Below are positions 56,210 through 64,000 of a DNA stretch of 64,000 bases, one piece after another. The notes under the pieces are model-generated. The model was not told the origin of the DNA. It ran no database searches and saw only the letters and a list, made by a program, of their open reading frames with translations. The stretch spans positions 1,240,001-1,304,000 of the forward strand of contig NZ_AP025017.1 of assembly GCF_019974135.1 (NCBI RefSeq), given 5' to 3'. Position 1 is the stretch's first letter. The number at the start of each line of letters is the position of its first letter. A program made the translations under genes and the position numbers. This DNA is from Actinomyces capricornis. Its GTDB lineage: Bacteria > Actinomycetota > Actinomycetes > Actinomycetales > Actinomycetaceae.

Positions 56210-57664
56210 ATGAGCCGCATGGTCGATCTGTCCACCGTGTCCCCGCCCATCGCCCTCGGCCCCCTCGACGGCCGCTACCGCGCCGTCGCCGCCCCCCTGG
56301 TCAACCACCTGTCCGAGGCCGCCCTCAACCGGGCGCGCCTGCAGGTGGAGGTCGAGTGGCTCATCCACCTGACCGACACCGGCACGCTGCCCGGCGCCCC
56401 CGCGCTCTCCGAGACCGAGAAGTCCTACCTGCGCGGCGTCGTGGAGGGCTTCGGCGCCCAGGACATCGCCGAGCTGGCCGAGATCGAGGCCGAGACCCGC
56501 CATGACGTCAAGGCCGTGGAGTACCTGCTCAAGCGCCGCCTGGCCGCGGCCGCCACTGCCCCCGGCGTCCAGGGCGCCGACGGCGGGCCCACCGTCCTGC
56601 CGGGCGTGGGCGAGATCGTCCACATCTTCTGCACCAGCGAGGACATCAACAACCTGTCCTACGCCCTGACCATCCGCGCGGCCATCACCCGGGTGTGGCT
56701 GCCCGCGGCCCGGGGGCTGGTGGCCGACCTGGGCGCCATGGCCCGCGAGCACGCCGGGGCCGCCATGCTCTCGCGCACCCACGGCCAGGCGGCCACACCC
56801 ACCACCGTGGGCAAGGAGATGGCGGTGACGGCCCACCGCCTGGGCCGCCAGCTGCGCCGCGTGGAGGCCGCCGAGTACCTGGGCAAGATCAACGGGGCCA
56901 CCGGCACCTACGGGGCGCACGTGGTCTCGGTGCCCGGGGCCGACTGGCAGGCGGTGGCCCGCTCCTTCGTGGAGTCCCTGGGCCTGACCTGGAACCCGCT
57001 GACCACCCAGATCGAGTCCCATGACTGGCAGGCCGAGCTCTACTCCGACATCGCCCGCTTCAACCGCATCGCCCACAACCTGGCCACCGATGCCTGGACC
57101 TACATCTCCCTGGGCTACTTCCGCCAGCGCCTGAGCGCCCAGGGCTCCACCGGCTCCTCGACGATGCCCCACAAGGTCAACCCGATCCGCTTCGAGAACG
57201 CCGAGGCCAACCTGGAGATCTCCTGCGCCCTGCTGGACACCCTGGCGGCCACCCTGGTGACCTCCCGCCTCCAGCGCGACCTGACCGACTCCACCACCCA
57301 GCGCAACATCGGGGTGGCTGTGGGCCACTGCCTGCTGGCCATCGACAACATCCGCCGGGGCCTGGCGGGCCTGGACCTCGATCAGCAGCGCCTGGATGAG
57401 GACCTGGAGGCCTCCTGGGAGGTGCTGGGCGAGGCGGTGCAGCAGGCCATGCGGGCGGCGGCCGTGGCCGGGGCCACGGGCATGGCCGACCCCTACGAGC
57501 GGCTCAAGGAGCTGACCCGCGGCAGGCGGGTCAGCTCCGAGGACATGCGCGAGTTCATCGCGGGCCTGGGCCTGCCCGACGACGTCGAGGCGCGGCTGCT
57601 GGCCCTGACCCCCGCCACCTATACGGGGCTGGCCCCCGAGCTGGTCGCCCACCTGGGGGACTGA
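56210..57664 (+). CDS. purB: Adenylosuccinate lyase
   Basis: A 484-residue enzyme of the fumarase/aspartase superfamily. It works twice in purine synthesis, splitting SAICAR and adenylosuccinate to release fumarate. Marks are IALGPLDGRYRAVAAPL near the start, VHIFCTSEDINNLSYAL, MLSRTHGQAATPTTVGKEM with the catalytic His, and the flexible signature loop GSTGSSTMPHKVNPIRFENAEANLE. ATG 56210 is used; ATG 56219 is 7 nt after a CACAAT box and could be a leaderless start. Two copies of the intergenic repeat lie upstream. Confidence 0.96.
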   Translation: MSRMVDLSTVSPPIALGPLDGRYRAVAAPLVNHLSEAALNRARLQVEVEWLIHLTDTGTLPGAPALSETEKSYLRGVVEGFGAQDIAELAEIEAETRHDVKAVEYLLKRRLAAAATAPGVQGADGGPTVLPGVGEIVHIFCTSEDINNLSYALTIRAAITRVWLPAARGLVADLGAMAREHAGAAMLSRTHGQAATPTTVGKEMAVTAHRLGRQLRRVEAAEYLGKINGATGTYGAHVVSVPGADWQAVARSFVESLGLTWNPLTTQIESHDWQAELYSDIARFNRIAHNLATDAWTYISLGYFRQRLSAQGSTGSSTMPHKVNPIRFENAEANLEISCALLDTLAATLVTSRLQRDLTDSTTQRNIGVAVGHCLLAIDNIRRGLAGLDLDQQRLDEDLEASWEVLGEAVQQAMRAAAVAGATGMADPYERLKELTRGRRVSSEDMREFIAGLGLPDDVEARLLALTPATYTGLAPELVAHLGD

Positions 57665-57697
57665 GCGGCAGCCCCCGCCGGGGCCGGTGGCGGGGTC

Positions 57698-57734
57698 GGG
57701 GCGCGGGAGGCGGGTCACGGATCGCCCGCGCCCC
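57698..57734. terminator. Hairpin between convergent purB and LacI-type genes
   Basis: A 10-bp GC stem (57698-57707 with 57725-57734), extended by one more C-G pair, with a 17-nt loop. It stands between two converging genes; there is no U-tract. Confidence 0.45.
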
Positions 57735-57740
57735 GGGCCC

Positions 57741-58733
57741 TCAAGGCGCCGGCGCCGTGGAGTCCCTCTCCACCAGGACGGTGGGCACCTCGATGACCGG
57801 CCCCTGCTCGACGCCGAGCGCCAGGCGGGCGGCCCTGCGGCCGACCTCGGCGAAGTCCAGGCGCACCGTGGTCAGCGCTGGCTGGGCGGCCGCGGCGTGA
57901 GGGTGGTCGTCCATGCCCACCACCGAGACGTCCTCGGGCACGCGCAGCCCCTGTCGGTCCAGGCCGGCCATGAGGCCCAGGGCCAGGTCGTCGTTGCCGC
58001 ACAGCACTGCCGTGGCGCGCCAGGAGTGCAGGGCCGCGGCTGCCCGCATGCCCGTGGCCACCGACCAGCCGATGGCCACGGGCTCCAGGGGCGCCAGGCC
58101 CTCCTCCCGCATCACCTGCTGCCACCCCAGCAGCCGCGGGTCCGGGTGCCCCGCCGCGGGCACGCCCACATAGGCGATGCGCCGGTGCCCCAGGCCGACC
58201 AGGTGCCTGGTGGCGGCCATCGCCCCGGTGCGGTCATCGGTCCACGCCCGCAGCAGGCCATCGGCCTCCTGCTGGGGATAGCCGCCGGCGACGGCGACCG
58301 GCAGGTCGATCGGCAGGTGGGAGAGCAGGGCGGCGCTGGGCGAGTCGAACTCCAGGACCACGACGCCGTCGGCCCGCAGGTCCCGCTCCCCCAGGAGGTT
58401 GTCCCGCCAGCTGTCCGCAGCGCCGGTCATCACATGGACCGACATCTCCGCCCCCAGGTCCTGGCTGGCGGCCAGGACCCCGGACAGGGTGGCCCAGTAC
58501 CCCGTGCGGCTCAGATCCGTGGCCAGGGCCAGGAGGCGCGGCTGGGCGCCCCGGGAGCGGCTGTAGCCCAGGGCCACGGCGGCCTCCAGGACCTGGTCGG
58601 TCGAGGAGGGCCGAGACGCCTCGCCGCTGTCCCAGCGCGCCAGGGCCCGCGAGGCGGTGGCCTTGGAGACCCCGGCCCTGGCTGCGACGTCGGCCAGGGT
58701 CGGGGGCCGCCAGGGCCTGCGCACCCCGCTCAT
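57741..58733 (-). CDS. LacI family transcriptional regulator
   Basis: A 330-residue regulator. The N-terminal HTH is TLADVAARAGVSKATASRALARWDSGEASRPSSTDQVLEAAVALGYSRSR, including the hinge helix. The periplasmic-binding-protein-like sugar-binding core follows with RLLALATDLSRTGYW, GVVVLEFDSPS, and GHRRIAYVGVP. It should bind a sugar or related ligand and repress transport genes. The likely target is the palindrome TGAAACGGGCGTTTCA at 60167-60182, between the GH16 and sugar ABC genes about 1.4 kb away. Confidence 0.92.
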   Translation of the reverse strand: MSGVRRPWRPPTLADVAARAGVSKATASRALARWDSGEASRPSSTDQVLEAAVALGYSRSRGAQPRLLALATDLSRTGYWATLSGVLAASQDLGAEMSVHVMTGAADSWRDNLLGERDLRADGVVVLEFDSPSAALLSHLPIDLPVAVAGGYPQQEADGLLRAWTDDRTGAMAATRHLVGLGHRRIAYVGVPAAGHPDPRLLGWQQVMREEGLAPLEPVAIGWSVATGMRAAAALHSWRATAVLCGNDDLALGLMAGLDRQGLRVPEDVSVVGMDDHPHAAAAQPALTTVRLDFAEVGRRAARLALGVEQGPVIEVPTVLVERDSTAPAP

Positions 58734-58851
58734 CGGGCGCCTCCACGGCGCGATGCCCTCAGGGCGCCCGAGGCCCTGGCACCCGCCCTGCCAGCCCTTC
58801 TCACCGGGGTCCCCACTGCCATCATGCGCGGCACTCTAACCGACGCCGGGC

Positions 58852-60084
58852 CTACGCGGCCTCCAAGCGCCAGGGGTGCGGGGCGCTGGAGGAGTCCCGA
58901 CCCAGCACGGGCCGGCCCTGGTCGACCACCAGGGGCAGGCCGCTGAGCTTGGAGAGCAGCTGGAAGCCTCCGCCCGCCTCCAGGCAGTGCCAGCGCTGCC
59001 GACTGCCCTGGGTGTCCGGGCCCGTGGCCGCCCCGGCGACCGCCCGCACCGAGGTGCCGCTGCCGCCGTCCTTGTGCTCCAGGCCCAGGACGCCGCCATC
59101 GGGGCCGGTCAGGACGCAGGTGAGGTCGTCCTGGCGGTCCAGGATCCAGATCGCGGAGTCGTCGTCGCGGTCCTCGGCGAGCACGACCCCCTCGCCGGTA
59201 CGGGTCAGGCACAGGCCGGTGCCGGGGTCGATCACGCGGATCCACCGCTCGGGCGAGGGGATCCTGGTGTCCAGGGAGTAGGTGTGGACGTAGTCGATGT
59301 CGAAGGTGGCGGGGAGGCGGGAATCGACCGGCCTCCCCCGATGGCCCTCCAGGCTCAGCACCACGTGGCGGGACATGCGCCACAGGGAGGGGTCCGGCGC
59401 GGGAAGGTCCCAGGCCAGGTGGCGGTCCCAGTAGAAGCGGATCCTGCCATCGCGGCGCTCGACGCCGTACATGTGGTAGTCCTGCGACACATCGAGCCGG
59501 GAGGCGTACTCGCGCCCCCCATGGGCGATATGCCCACCGCCCGCGGGCCACAGGTGGGTGGCCATGGACATGGCGTGGTTCTTGAAGGTCTCCTGGACAT
59601 CGATCTCGGGGTTGGGGTGGGTCATGAGGGTGTCGGTGCCCTCCAGGGTGGAGGATTGCAGCCAGATCGCGGACAGCACGTTGGCAGCGGTGGTCAGCGC
59701 CTTGGCCCGCACCTCCACATAGCTGCACACCCCGGGGGTGTCGAAGACCGACTCCACCGCCCCGAAGGTGTAGGCCTTGCCGCCGTATGACTCGCGGCGC
59801 GCGTGGAGGCGGAGGTTGTCGCCGGAGACATCGGCGTTCTCGTCGCGGAAGGCCCCCACCCCCGAGGTGGGGTACCACAGGCCCCGACGCCACCGGGAGG
59901 GGTCGATGGGGGAGGTGAAGTCATCGCTGAGGGAGGGGATGCGAAGCCACTGACCCAGATCGATATCCGTCCCGTCGGCATGCGCCGGGGAGGACAGCCC
60001 CGGGGGCTGGACCACTCCCCCCAGCACGGGGGCCCCGGCCATGGCCGCGGCGGTGATGAGGATGCTCCTCCTGGCAACAGTCAT
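58852..60084 (-). CDS. Secreted GH16 glycanase with C-terminal ricin-like domain
   Basis: A 410-residue secreted enzyme. The N-terminus MTVARRSILITAAAMAGAP followed by AHADG looks like a Tat signal. The GH16 domain (about 45-270) has the catalytic motif PEIDVQETF, the ExDxxE form with Glu nucleophile and acid/base found in agarase-, porphyranase- and laminarinase-like GH16 groups. The C-terminal 130 residues are beta-trefoil-like (GLCLTRTGEGVVLAEDRDDDSAIWILDRQ, QRWHCLEAGGGFQLLSKLSGLPLVV), a ricin/CBM13-type carbohydrate binder. It is divergent from a sugar ABC importer with a LacI-type operator between. The glycan is unknown; beta-1,3-glucan or a galactan are possible. Confidence 0.82.
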   Translation of the reverse strand: MTVARRSILITAAAMAGAPVLGGVVQPPGLSSPAHADGTDIDLGQWLRIPSLSDDFTSPIDPSRWRRGLWYPTSGVGAFRDENADVSGDNLRLHARRESYGGKAYTFGAVESVFDTPGVCSYVEVRAKALTTAANVLSAIWLQSSTLEGTDTLMTHPNPEIDVQETFKNHAMSMATHLWPAGGGHIAHGGREYASRLDVSQDYHMYGVERRDGRIRFYWDRHLAWDLPAPDPSLWRMSRHVVLSLEGHRGRPVDSRLPATFDIDYVHTYSLDTRIPSPERWIRVIDPGTGLCLTRTGEGVVLAEDRDDDSAIWILDRQDDLTCVLTGPDGGVLGLEHKDGGSGTSVRAVAGAATGPDTQGSRQRWHCLEAGGGFQLLSKLSGLPLVVDQGRPVLGRDSSSAPHPWRLEAA

Positions 60085-60417
60085 CGTTCACGCTCCTTCG
60101 CGTAGCAGCTGGTGCATCGAGCGTAAGCCCTTATTGACCGATATTTAAGGAGAAGATTCACTGATATGAAACGGGCGTTTCAGCGCTTGTGGACTCCTCC
60201 CGCCCGCGCTCCTTAATGTGTCCCTCGTCATTCGATACGACCGCCGAGCAGGCGTGTCCTCGCAGTGGAGGTCACCATGGGCCCCGCCGACCCGCATCCC
60301 GGCCCCAACCGGGAGCCCGCCATGCCGGAGCGCCCGTACCGCACCTTCACGCCCCGCCTCGTGCCTCCCGGCCCGAGCACCCACCTGCGTCAACGACGCC
60401 GCATGATTGGAGAAGAA
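60085..60417. promoter_or_regulatory. Divergent control region with LacI-type operator
   Basis: 333 bp between the GH16 and ABC genes. TGAAACG-GG-CGTTTCA (60167-60182) is an inverted repeat of the LacI-operator type. TTGACC (60134-60139) may be a -35 box for the ABC genes, but the -10 is unclear. The rest up to 60417 is GC-rich leader; GGAGAAG precedes the binding-protein ATG. The GH16 start has AAGGAG on the other strand. Confidence 0.65.
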
Positions 60418-61776
60418 ATGAGGCCCACGGGTCACCTGACACCCCTGATGAGCAGGCCCGTCAGCAGGCGCACCTCCCTATCCCTGGCCATCGGCGGTAT
60501 CGCCGCACTGTCCCTGGCCGCATGCTCCGACCCCGGCGAGGGCTCCGGGGCCGGCCAGGACGCACCTGCCTCCTGGCCGGCCGCCACGGACAAGCTCGAC
60601 GGCGTCGAGCTGACCCTGTGGGCGGCGCAGTCCTCGGCCGCCATCCCCGAGAAGGTCGCCGCCGCCTTCGGCGAGGCCACCGGGGCAACGGTCAGCATCG
60701 TGACCATTCCCGACCCCTACGAGCAGGGCGTGCAGACCAAGGTCGCCACCGGGGACGTCCCCGACCTGGCCATGTGGCAGCCCACCGCCTCCCAGTTGCT
60801 GGCCCTGGGGGCCAAGGAGCGGCTCCAGTCCCTCGACGGCGCGCCCTGGGAGAAGACCACCCAGGACTCCGTCCTGGCCGCCGGCGGCACCCTCGACGGC
60901 ACCCGCTACGCCGCCTTCGTCTCGGCGCCCTCCATCATGGGCGTGTGGTACAACAAGGAGGTCTTCACCACCCACGGCGTCTCGGTGCCCACGAGCTTCG
61001 AGCAGCTGCTCAGCCTGGCCCGGGACCTGAAGTCCAAGGGCGTGACCCCCTTCTACGAGATGGGCGGCGAGTGGTGGGCCTCGCAGTGGGCCGTCCAGGT
61101 CCAGCTGGCCGAGGCCGCCAAGGACGGCCTGTGGGACCGGGTCAACGCCAATGAGGACCAGTTCACGGGCAAGGACATCCAGGGCGCCATCGACACCTAC
61201 AACTCCATGATCGAGGAGGGCCTGTTCAACTCCGACATCAAGACCGGCACCTTCGACCAGCAGGCCAAGGCCATCCTGTCGGGCGAGGCGGCCATGGCCA
61301 TCCAGGTCACCAGCCTCCTGGGCAACATGGCGGCCCAGACCGACACCGCCACCCTGGACTCGACCATCGGCTTCTTCCCGATCTCGGCATCCGGCACCCT
61401 GGCCACCTCCATCCCCGACCAGACCAACGCCGTCGTGGCCTTCAAGAGCGGGGACGCCAAGCGCGAGGAGGCCTCCCGCCAGTTCCTCACCTTCTGGCTC
61501 TCCGAGGGCTACGCCGACTTCATCAAGGACCAGAACACCGTCTCCATCATCAAGGACGTCCAGACCCCTGACACGGTGCCCGCAGCGCTGGTGGAGTCCA
61601 ACAAGGCCCTGGAGTCCTCGGTGGGCTCCATGCAGTCCCTGGCCATCGCCAACCCCGACCTGGCCAAGAACCTGGGGGACATGATCGCCGGCACCAAGAC
61701 CGCCGCCCAGGTGGGCCAGGAGACCCAGTCCCAGTTCGCCCAGCTCGCCAAGGCCATGGGCGCGAAGGGATTCTGA
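60418..61776 (+). CDS. Sugar ABC transporter substrate-binding lipoprotein
   Basis: A 452-residue family 1 extracellular solute-binding protein. The signal peptide ends in the lipobox SLAAC (Cys36), giving a membrane-anchored lipoprotein. The mature part has LDGVELTLWAAQSS, PEKVAAAFGEATGATVSIVTIPDPYEQGVQTKVATGDVPDLAMW and NAVVAFKSGDAKREEASRQFLTFWLS, typical of oligosaccharide binders. GGAGAAG lies just upstream of the ATG. It heads the binding protein-permease-permease operon, which is divergent from the secreted GH16 enzyme whose products it may import. Confidence 0.93.
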   Translation: MRPTGHLTPLMSRPVSRRTSLSLAIGGIAALSLAACSDPGEGSGAGQDAPASWPAATDKLDGVELTLWAAQSSAAIPEKVAAAFGEATGATVSIVTIPDPYEQGVQTKVATGDVPDLAMWQPTASQLLALGAKERLQSLDGAPWEKTTQDSVLAAGGTLDGTRYAAFVSAPSIMGVWYNKEVFTTHGVSVPTSFEQLLSLARDLKSKGVTPFYEMGGEWWASQWAVQVQLAEAAKDGLWDRVNANEDQFTGKDIQGAIDTYNSMIEEGLFNSDIKTGTFDQQAKAILSGEAAMAIQVTSLLGNMAAQTDTATLDSTIGFFPISASGTLATSIPDQTNAVVAFKSGDAKREEASRQFLTFWLSEGYADFIKDQNTVSIIKDVQTPDTVPAALVESNKALESSVGSMQSLAIANPDLAKNLGDMIAGTKTAAQVGQETQSQFAQLAKAMGAKGF

Positions 61777-61780
61777 TCCG

Positions 61781-62680
61781 ATGACCGCCTCAGGACGAGC
61801 ACCGCGGCACCGCGCGGGCTCTGCGCACCCGTGGGGATTCGTGGTACCGGCCTTCGCCGTGCTCGCGGTGTTCTTCCTGACCCCCACGGTCTACAACTTC
61901 ATCTACGCCTTCACCGACTGGTCGAGCTTCAAGACCGCGATCAACCCGGTGGGCCTGGAGAACTTCTCCGAGCTGTCGGCCTCCGGCTCCCTGCGCCGGG
62001 CCCTGGTCATCACCCTCATCTACGCCGGCGGCGTGGCCGTCTTCCAGAACCTCTTCGGCCTGGGCCTGGCCCTGCTGCTGGAGCGCGATACGCGCGTGAA
62101 CAAGATCGCCCGGGTCGTGTTCTTCATCCCCGTCATCATGTCCGCCCTGGCCGTGGGCTACGTCTTCCAGGCCCTGCTCAGGCCCGAGGGCGGGCTCAAC
62201 CAGGCCCTGGGCCTGCTCATCGGCTCCCCGGTGCGCATCGCCTGGCTGGGCTCGACGACGTGGACCCTCCTGGTGGTCATCCTCATCCACTCCTGGAAGT
62301 GGATGGGCATGTCGATGCTGGTCTACCTGGCGGGCCTGAAGACCATCGACTCCCAGGTCCTGGAGGCGGCCCGGCTCGACGGGGCCAGCCCGTGGCAGAC
62401 CCTGCTGCACATCCGGATCCCCCTCATCGCACCCGCCGTCACCTTCAATGTGGCCACCGCCCTACTGGGCTCGATGAACTCCTTCGACATCGTCCAGGCC
62501 ACCACCGGGGGCGGCCCCGGCGGCTCGACCGAGCTGCTCAACCTCTTCATCTTCCGCACCTTCGGGCAGGGCCTGTACGCCCAGGCCACCACGATGAGCC
62601 TGGTGCTCTTCGCAGCAGTGGTGGTCCTGGCCTTCCCGGTCATCGGGATGCTGCGCCGTCGAGAGAGGAGCATCGCATGA
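61781..62680 (+). CDS. Sugar ABC transporter permease (MalF-like)
   Basis: A 299-residue inner-membrane permease with six hydrophobic segments from WGFVVPAFAVLAVFFLTPTVYNFIYAF on. The EAA loop that contacts the ATPase is EAARLDGASPWQTLLHIRIPLI near residue 190. It begins 5 nt after the binding-protein stop and overlaps the next permease as ATGA. Confidence 0.93.
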   Translation: MTASGRAPRHRAGSAHPWGFVVPAFAVLAVFFLTPTVYNFIYAFTDWSSFKTAINPVGLENFSELSASGSLRRALVITLIYAGGVAVFQNLFGLGLALLLERDTRVNKIARVVFFIPVIMSALAVGYVFQALLRPEGGLNQALGLLIGSPVRIAWLGSTTWTLLVVILIHSWKWMGMSMLVYLAGLKTIDSQVLEAARLDGASPWQTLLHIRIPLIAPAVTFNVATALLGSMNSFDIVQATTGGGPGGSTELLNLFIFRTFGQGLYAQATTMSLVLFAAVVVLAFPVIGMLRRRERSIA

Positions 62681-63549
62681 CCCGCCCCCACGCACCCGCC
62701 CGGCAGTCGCAGCGCCCGGCGACGGCGCGCCGCCTCCTGACCACGGTGGTCCAGCCGGCGGTGGTCGTCCTGCTGGCCGCCTCCCTGGTGGGAGTGCCCC
62801 TGTGGACCGTCCTGGTCACGGCCGGCAAGTCCCAGGCCGAGGCCCTGTCCCCGGACCTGTCCCTGCCCTCGCGCTGGCAGTTGTGGGACAACCTCTCCGA
62901 GGTCGCCGTGCGAGGCGAGATCGGCCCGGCCTTCCTGGGAAGCCTGCTGCTGCTGGTGCCCTCGGTCCTGGCGGTCCTGATCCTGGGGTCGATGGCCGCC
63001 TGGATCCTGGCCCGGCGCTCCAGCAGGGCGGCCGCCGTGGTCTACGCCATCGGCATCTCGGGCATCATCCTGCCGCCCGCGGTGGTCACCCTCGTGCTGC
63101 TGCTGCGCCAGCTGGGCCTGGCCGGAAGCGCAGTGGGCATGGTGTGCACCTACACCGGCATGTACCTGTCCACGGTCATCTTCTTCGTCACCGGCTTCGT
63201 GCGCACCGTCCCGGAGTCCCTGGAGGAGGCGGCCAGGATCGACGGCGCAGGCCCGGTGCGCGTCTTCCTCACGATCATCCTGCCGCTGCTGCGGCCGGTG
63301 CTGGCCACGGCCACGATCCTCATCAGCCTGTACGTGTGGAACGACGTCTTCTACGCCCTGTTCATCGTGGGCGGGCGCCTGGACACCCTGCCCCTCAACC
63401 TGTTCGCGGTGGCCAGCGCAGGAGTGCACCTGAACAACTGGCACCTCATCTTCAGCTATGTGCTGCTCATGAGCCTGCCGCTCATCGTGCTGTTCGCGGT
63501 CTTCCAGCGCAGCATCATCTCGGGCATCACCTCGGGGGCCGTGAAGTAG
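62677..63549 (+). CDS. Sugar ABC transporter permease (MalG-like)
   Basis: A 290-residue permease with six hydrophobic segments, starting at the ATGA overlap with its partner. The EAA loop is EEAARIDGAGPVRVFLTIILPLL near residue 185. No ATPase gene follows; the operon ends at a 19-bp hairpin. The importer therefore probably borrows a shared MsiK-type ATPase encoded elsewhere, as is common for sugar transporters of actinobacteria. Confidence 0.93.
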   Translation: MTRPHAPARQSQRPATARRLLTTVVQPAVVVLLAASLVGVPLWTVLVTAGKSQAEALSPDLSLPSRWQLWDNLSEVAVRGEIGPAFLGSLLLLVPSVLAVLILGSMAAWILARRSSRAAAVVYAIGISGIILPPAVVTLVLLLRQLGLAGSAVGMVCTYTGMYLSTVIFFVTGFVRTVPESLEEAARIDGAGPVRVFLTIILPLLRPVLATATILISLYVWNDVFYALFIVGGRLDTLPLNLFAVASAGVHLNNWHLIFSYVLLMSLPLIVLFAVFQRSIISGITSGAVK

Positions 63550-63575
63550 CCCGGGCGTCCCCCGGCCCAGAGGCC

Positions 63576-63626
63576 AGTGCGGGGCGCGGATGGCGACAAC
63601 CCCTGCTGCCATCCGCGCCCCGCACT
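63576..63626. terminator. 19-bp perfect hairpin after the sugar ABC operon
   Basis: Arms 63576-63594 and 63608-63626 pair perfectly with a 13-nt loop. It lies between the permease stop (+) and the stop of the partial gene (-), so it can terminate both. Confidence 0.75.
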
Positions 63627-63656
63627 CATATCCTGTGCCGCCGGGCCCGTCGCCCC

Positions 63657-64000
63657 CTACCCCTGGAGCAGGTAGCGGGCGCAGACCCCGGCCACGCACT
63701 CCTCGGCGGCGTTGAGGCCCAGCCGGTTGAGGTCCATATGCAGCAGGTCGATGGCCCGCCGCCCCTGCGGCCCCGCCCCGATCCGACTGATCGCGATCGC
63801 GGCGTCCTGGGCCGGCTCGCCCACCGACTCCGCGCAGAGGCGCCAGGCCGCCAGCGACCGGCCGTCATAGCCCAGGACCTGCTGGACCAGGGGGCCCAGC
63901 GCCGCCCCGTCACGCAGCTCCTCGGGCAGGCGCCGACCCCAGGTGCGCAGGTGGAGCGCCAGCAGATCAGCCGGTACCAGCGTGGCCTGGCCGGCCGCCC
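63657..64000 (-). CDS. C-terminal part of an unrecognised protein (cut by right edge)
   Basis: On the minus strand a frame is open from the window edge to a TAG at 63657-63659, giving the last 114 residues with no start inside the window. It contains LVPADLLALHLRTWGRRLPEEL, LVQQVLGYDGRSLAAWRLCAES and AIDLLHMDLNRLGLNAAEECVAGVCARYLLQG. It looks mostly helical and soluble. I do not recognise a family. It is convergent with the sugar ABC operon and shares its terminator. Confidence 0.6.
   Translation of the reverse strand, partial: AAGQATLVPADLLALHLRTWGRRLPEELRDGAALGPLVQQVLGYDGRSLAAWRLCAESVGEPAQDAAIAISRIGAGPQGRRAIDLLHMDLNRLGLNAAEECVAGVCARYLLQG

Overview
This is 64 kb of high-GC actinobacterial chromosome. 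The best fit is an Actinomyces-type member of the Actinomycetaceae. That is judged from gene content only: DUF5129/TPM and DUF5926 proteins, a probable PPi-type PEP carboxykinase next to a Dcu dicarboxylate carrier, a YwiC-like membrane protein, and several candidate leaderless genes with a TANNNT box 6-7 nt before the start. Most of the window is ordinary chromosome. Two stretches are clearly poorer in GC and look acquired: about 0.55-4.15 kb and about 32.8-36.3 kb.

The most interesting region is 0.6-4.1 kb. After the tail of an IS481-type transposase comes a compact AT-rich operon. It encodes a HemN-like radical SAM enzyme, a class I methyltransferase-like protein, a radical SAM/SPASM maturase, a PqqD-like peptide-recognition protein, and a 28-codon peptide with a near-perfect ribosome binding site followed by a strong terminator. 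This is the logic of a RiPP pathway of the PQQ/mycofactocin type. The peptide (no Cys or Tyr, C-terminus LALVAWQII) matches no precursor I recognise. The first enzyme ends early after a run of eight A; with seven A it would continue to overlap the methyltransferase start by ATGA. The right end of the island has removed the 3' half of a rloB-like gene and left its rloA-like ATPase partner whole.

Layout after that: DUF5926, DUF5129 and RidA genes; a DUF1269 protein and phosphoglucomutase; a dihydroxyacetone-kinase-family protein divergent from a zinc dehydrogenase and a YwiC-like protein; L-serine dehydratase; a HTH/PIN toxin-antitoxin pair with three 18-bp operator repeats; an amylosucrase-like GH13; a Fic protein with its own HTH and an elaborate upstream palindrome array; pyridoxal kinase; a PadR/ABC export operon; DDAH beside an amino-acid permease; dnaB; a MATE exporter; a three-gene GC-poor cassette that may be linked to type VII secretion; rpsF-ssb-rpsR-rplI; a class A PBP; a Dcu carrier and probable PPi-PEPCK (succinate-type fermentation); a P2-type cation ATPase; a WYL regulator and VOC protein bracketed by a duplicated 68-bp double hairpin; methyltransferases; a siderophore-interacting protein behind an iron box; purB; and a LacI/GH16/sugar ABC system.

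Two repeat classes stand out. A family of 80-92 bp elements with ends TGCACATCTTC...GAAGATGTGC occurs five times; the gene-proximal copies lie about 70-90 bp upstream of four unrelated genes. Many gene ends carry very long perfect hairpins (14-28 bp stems) with little or no U-tract. No tRNA, rRNA, CRISPR array or prophage was seen.
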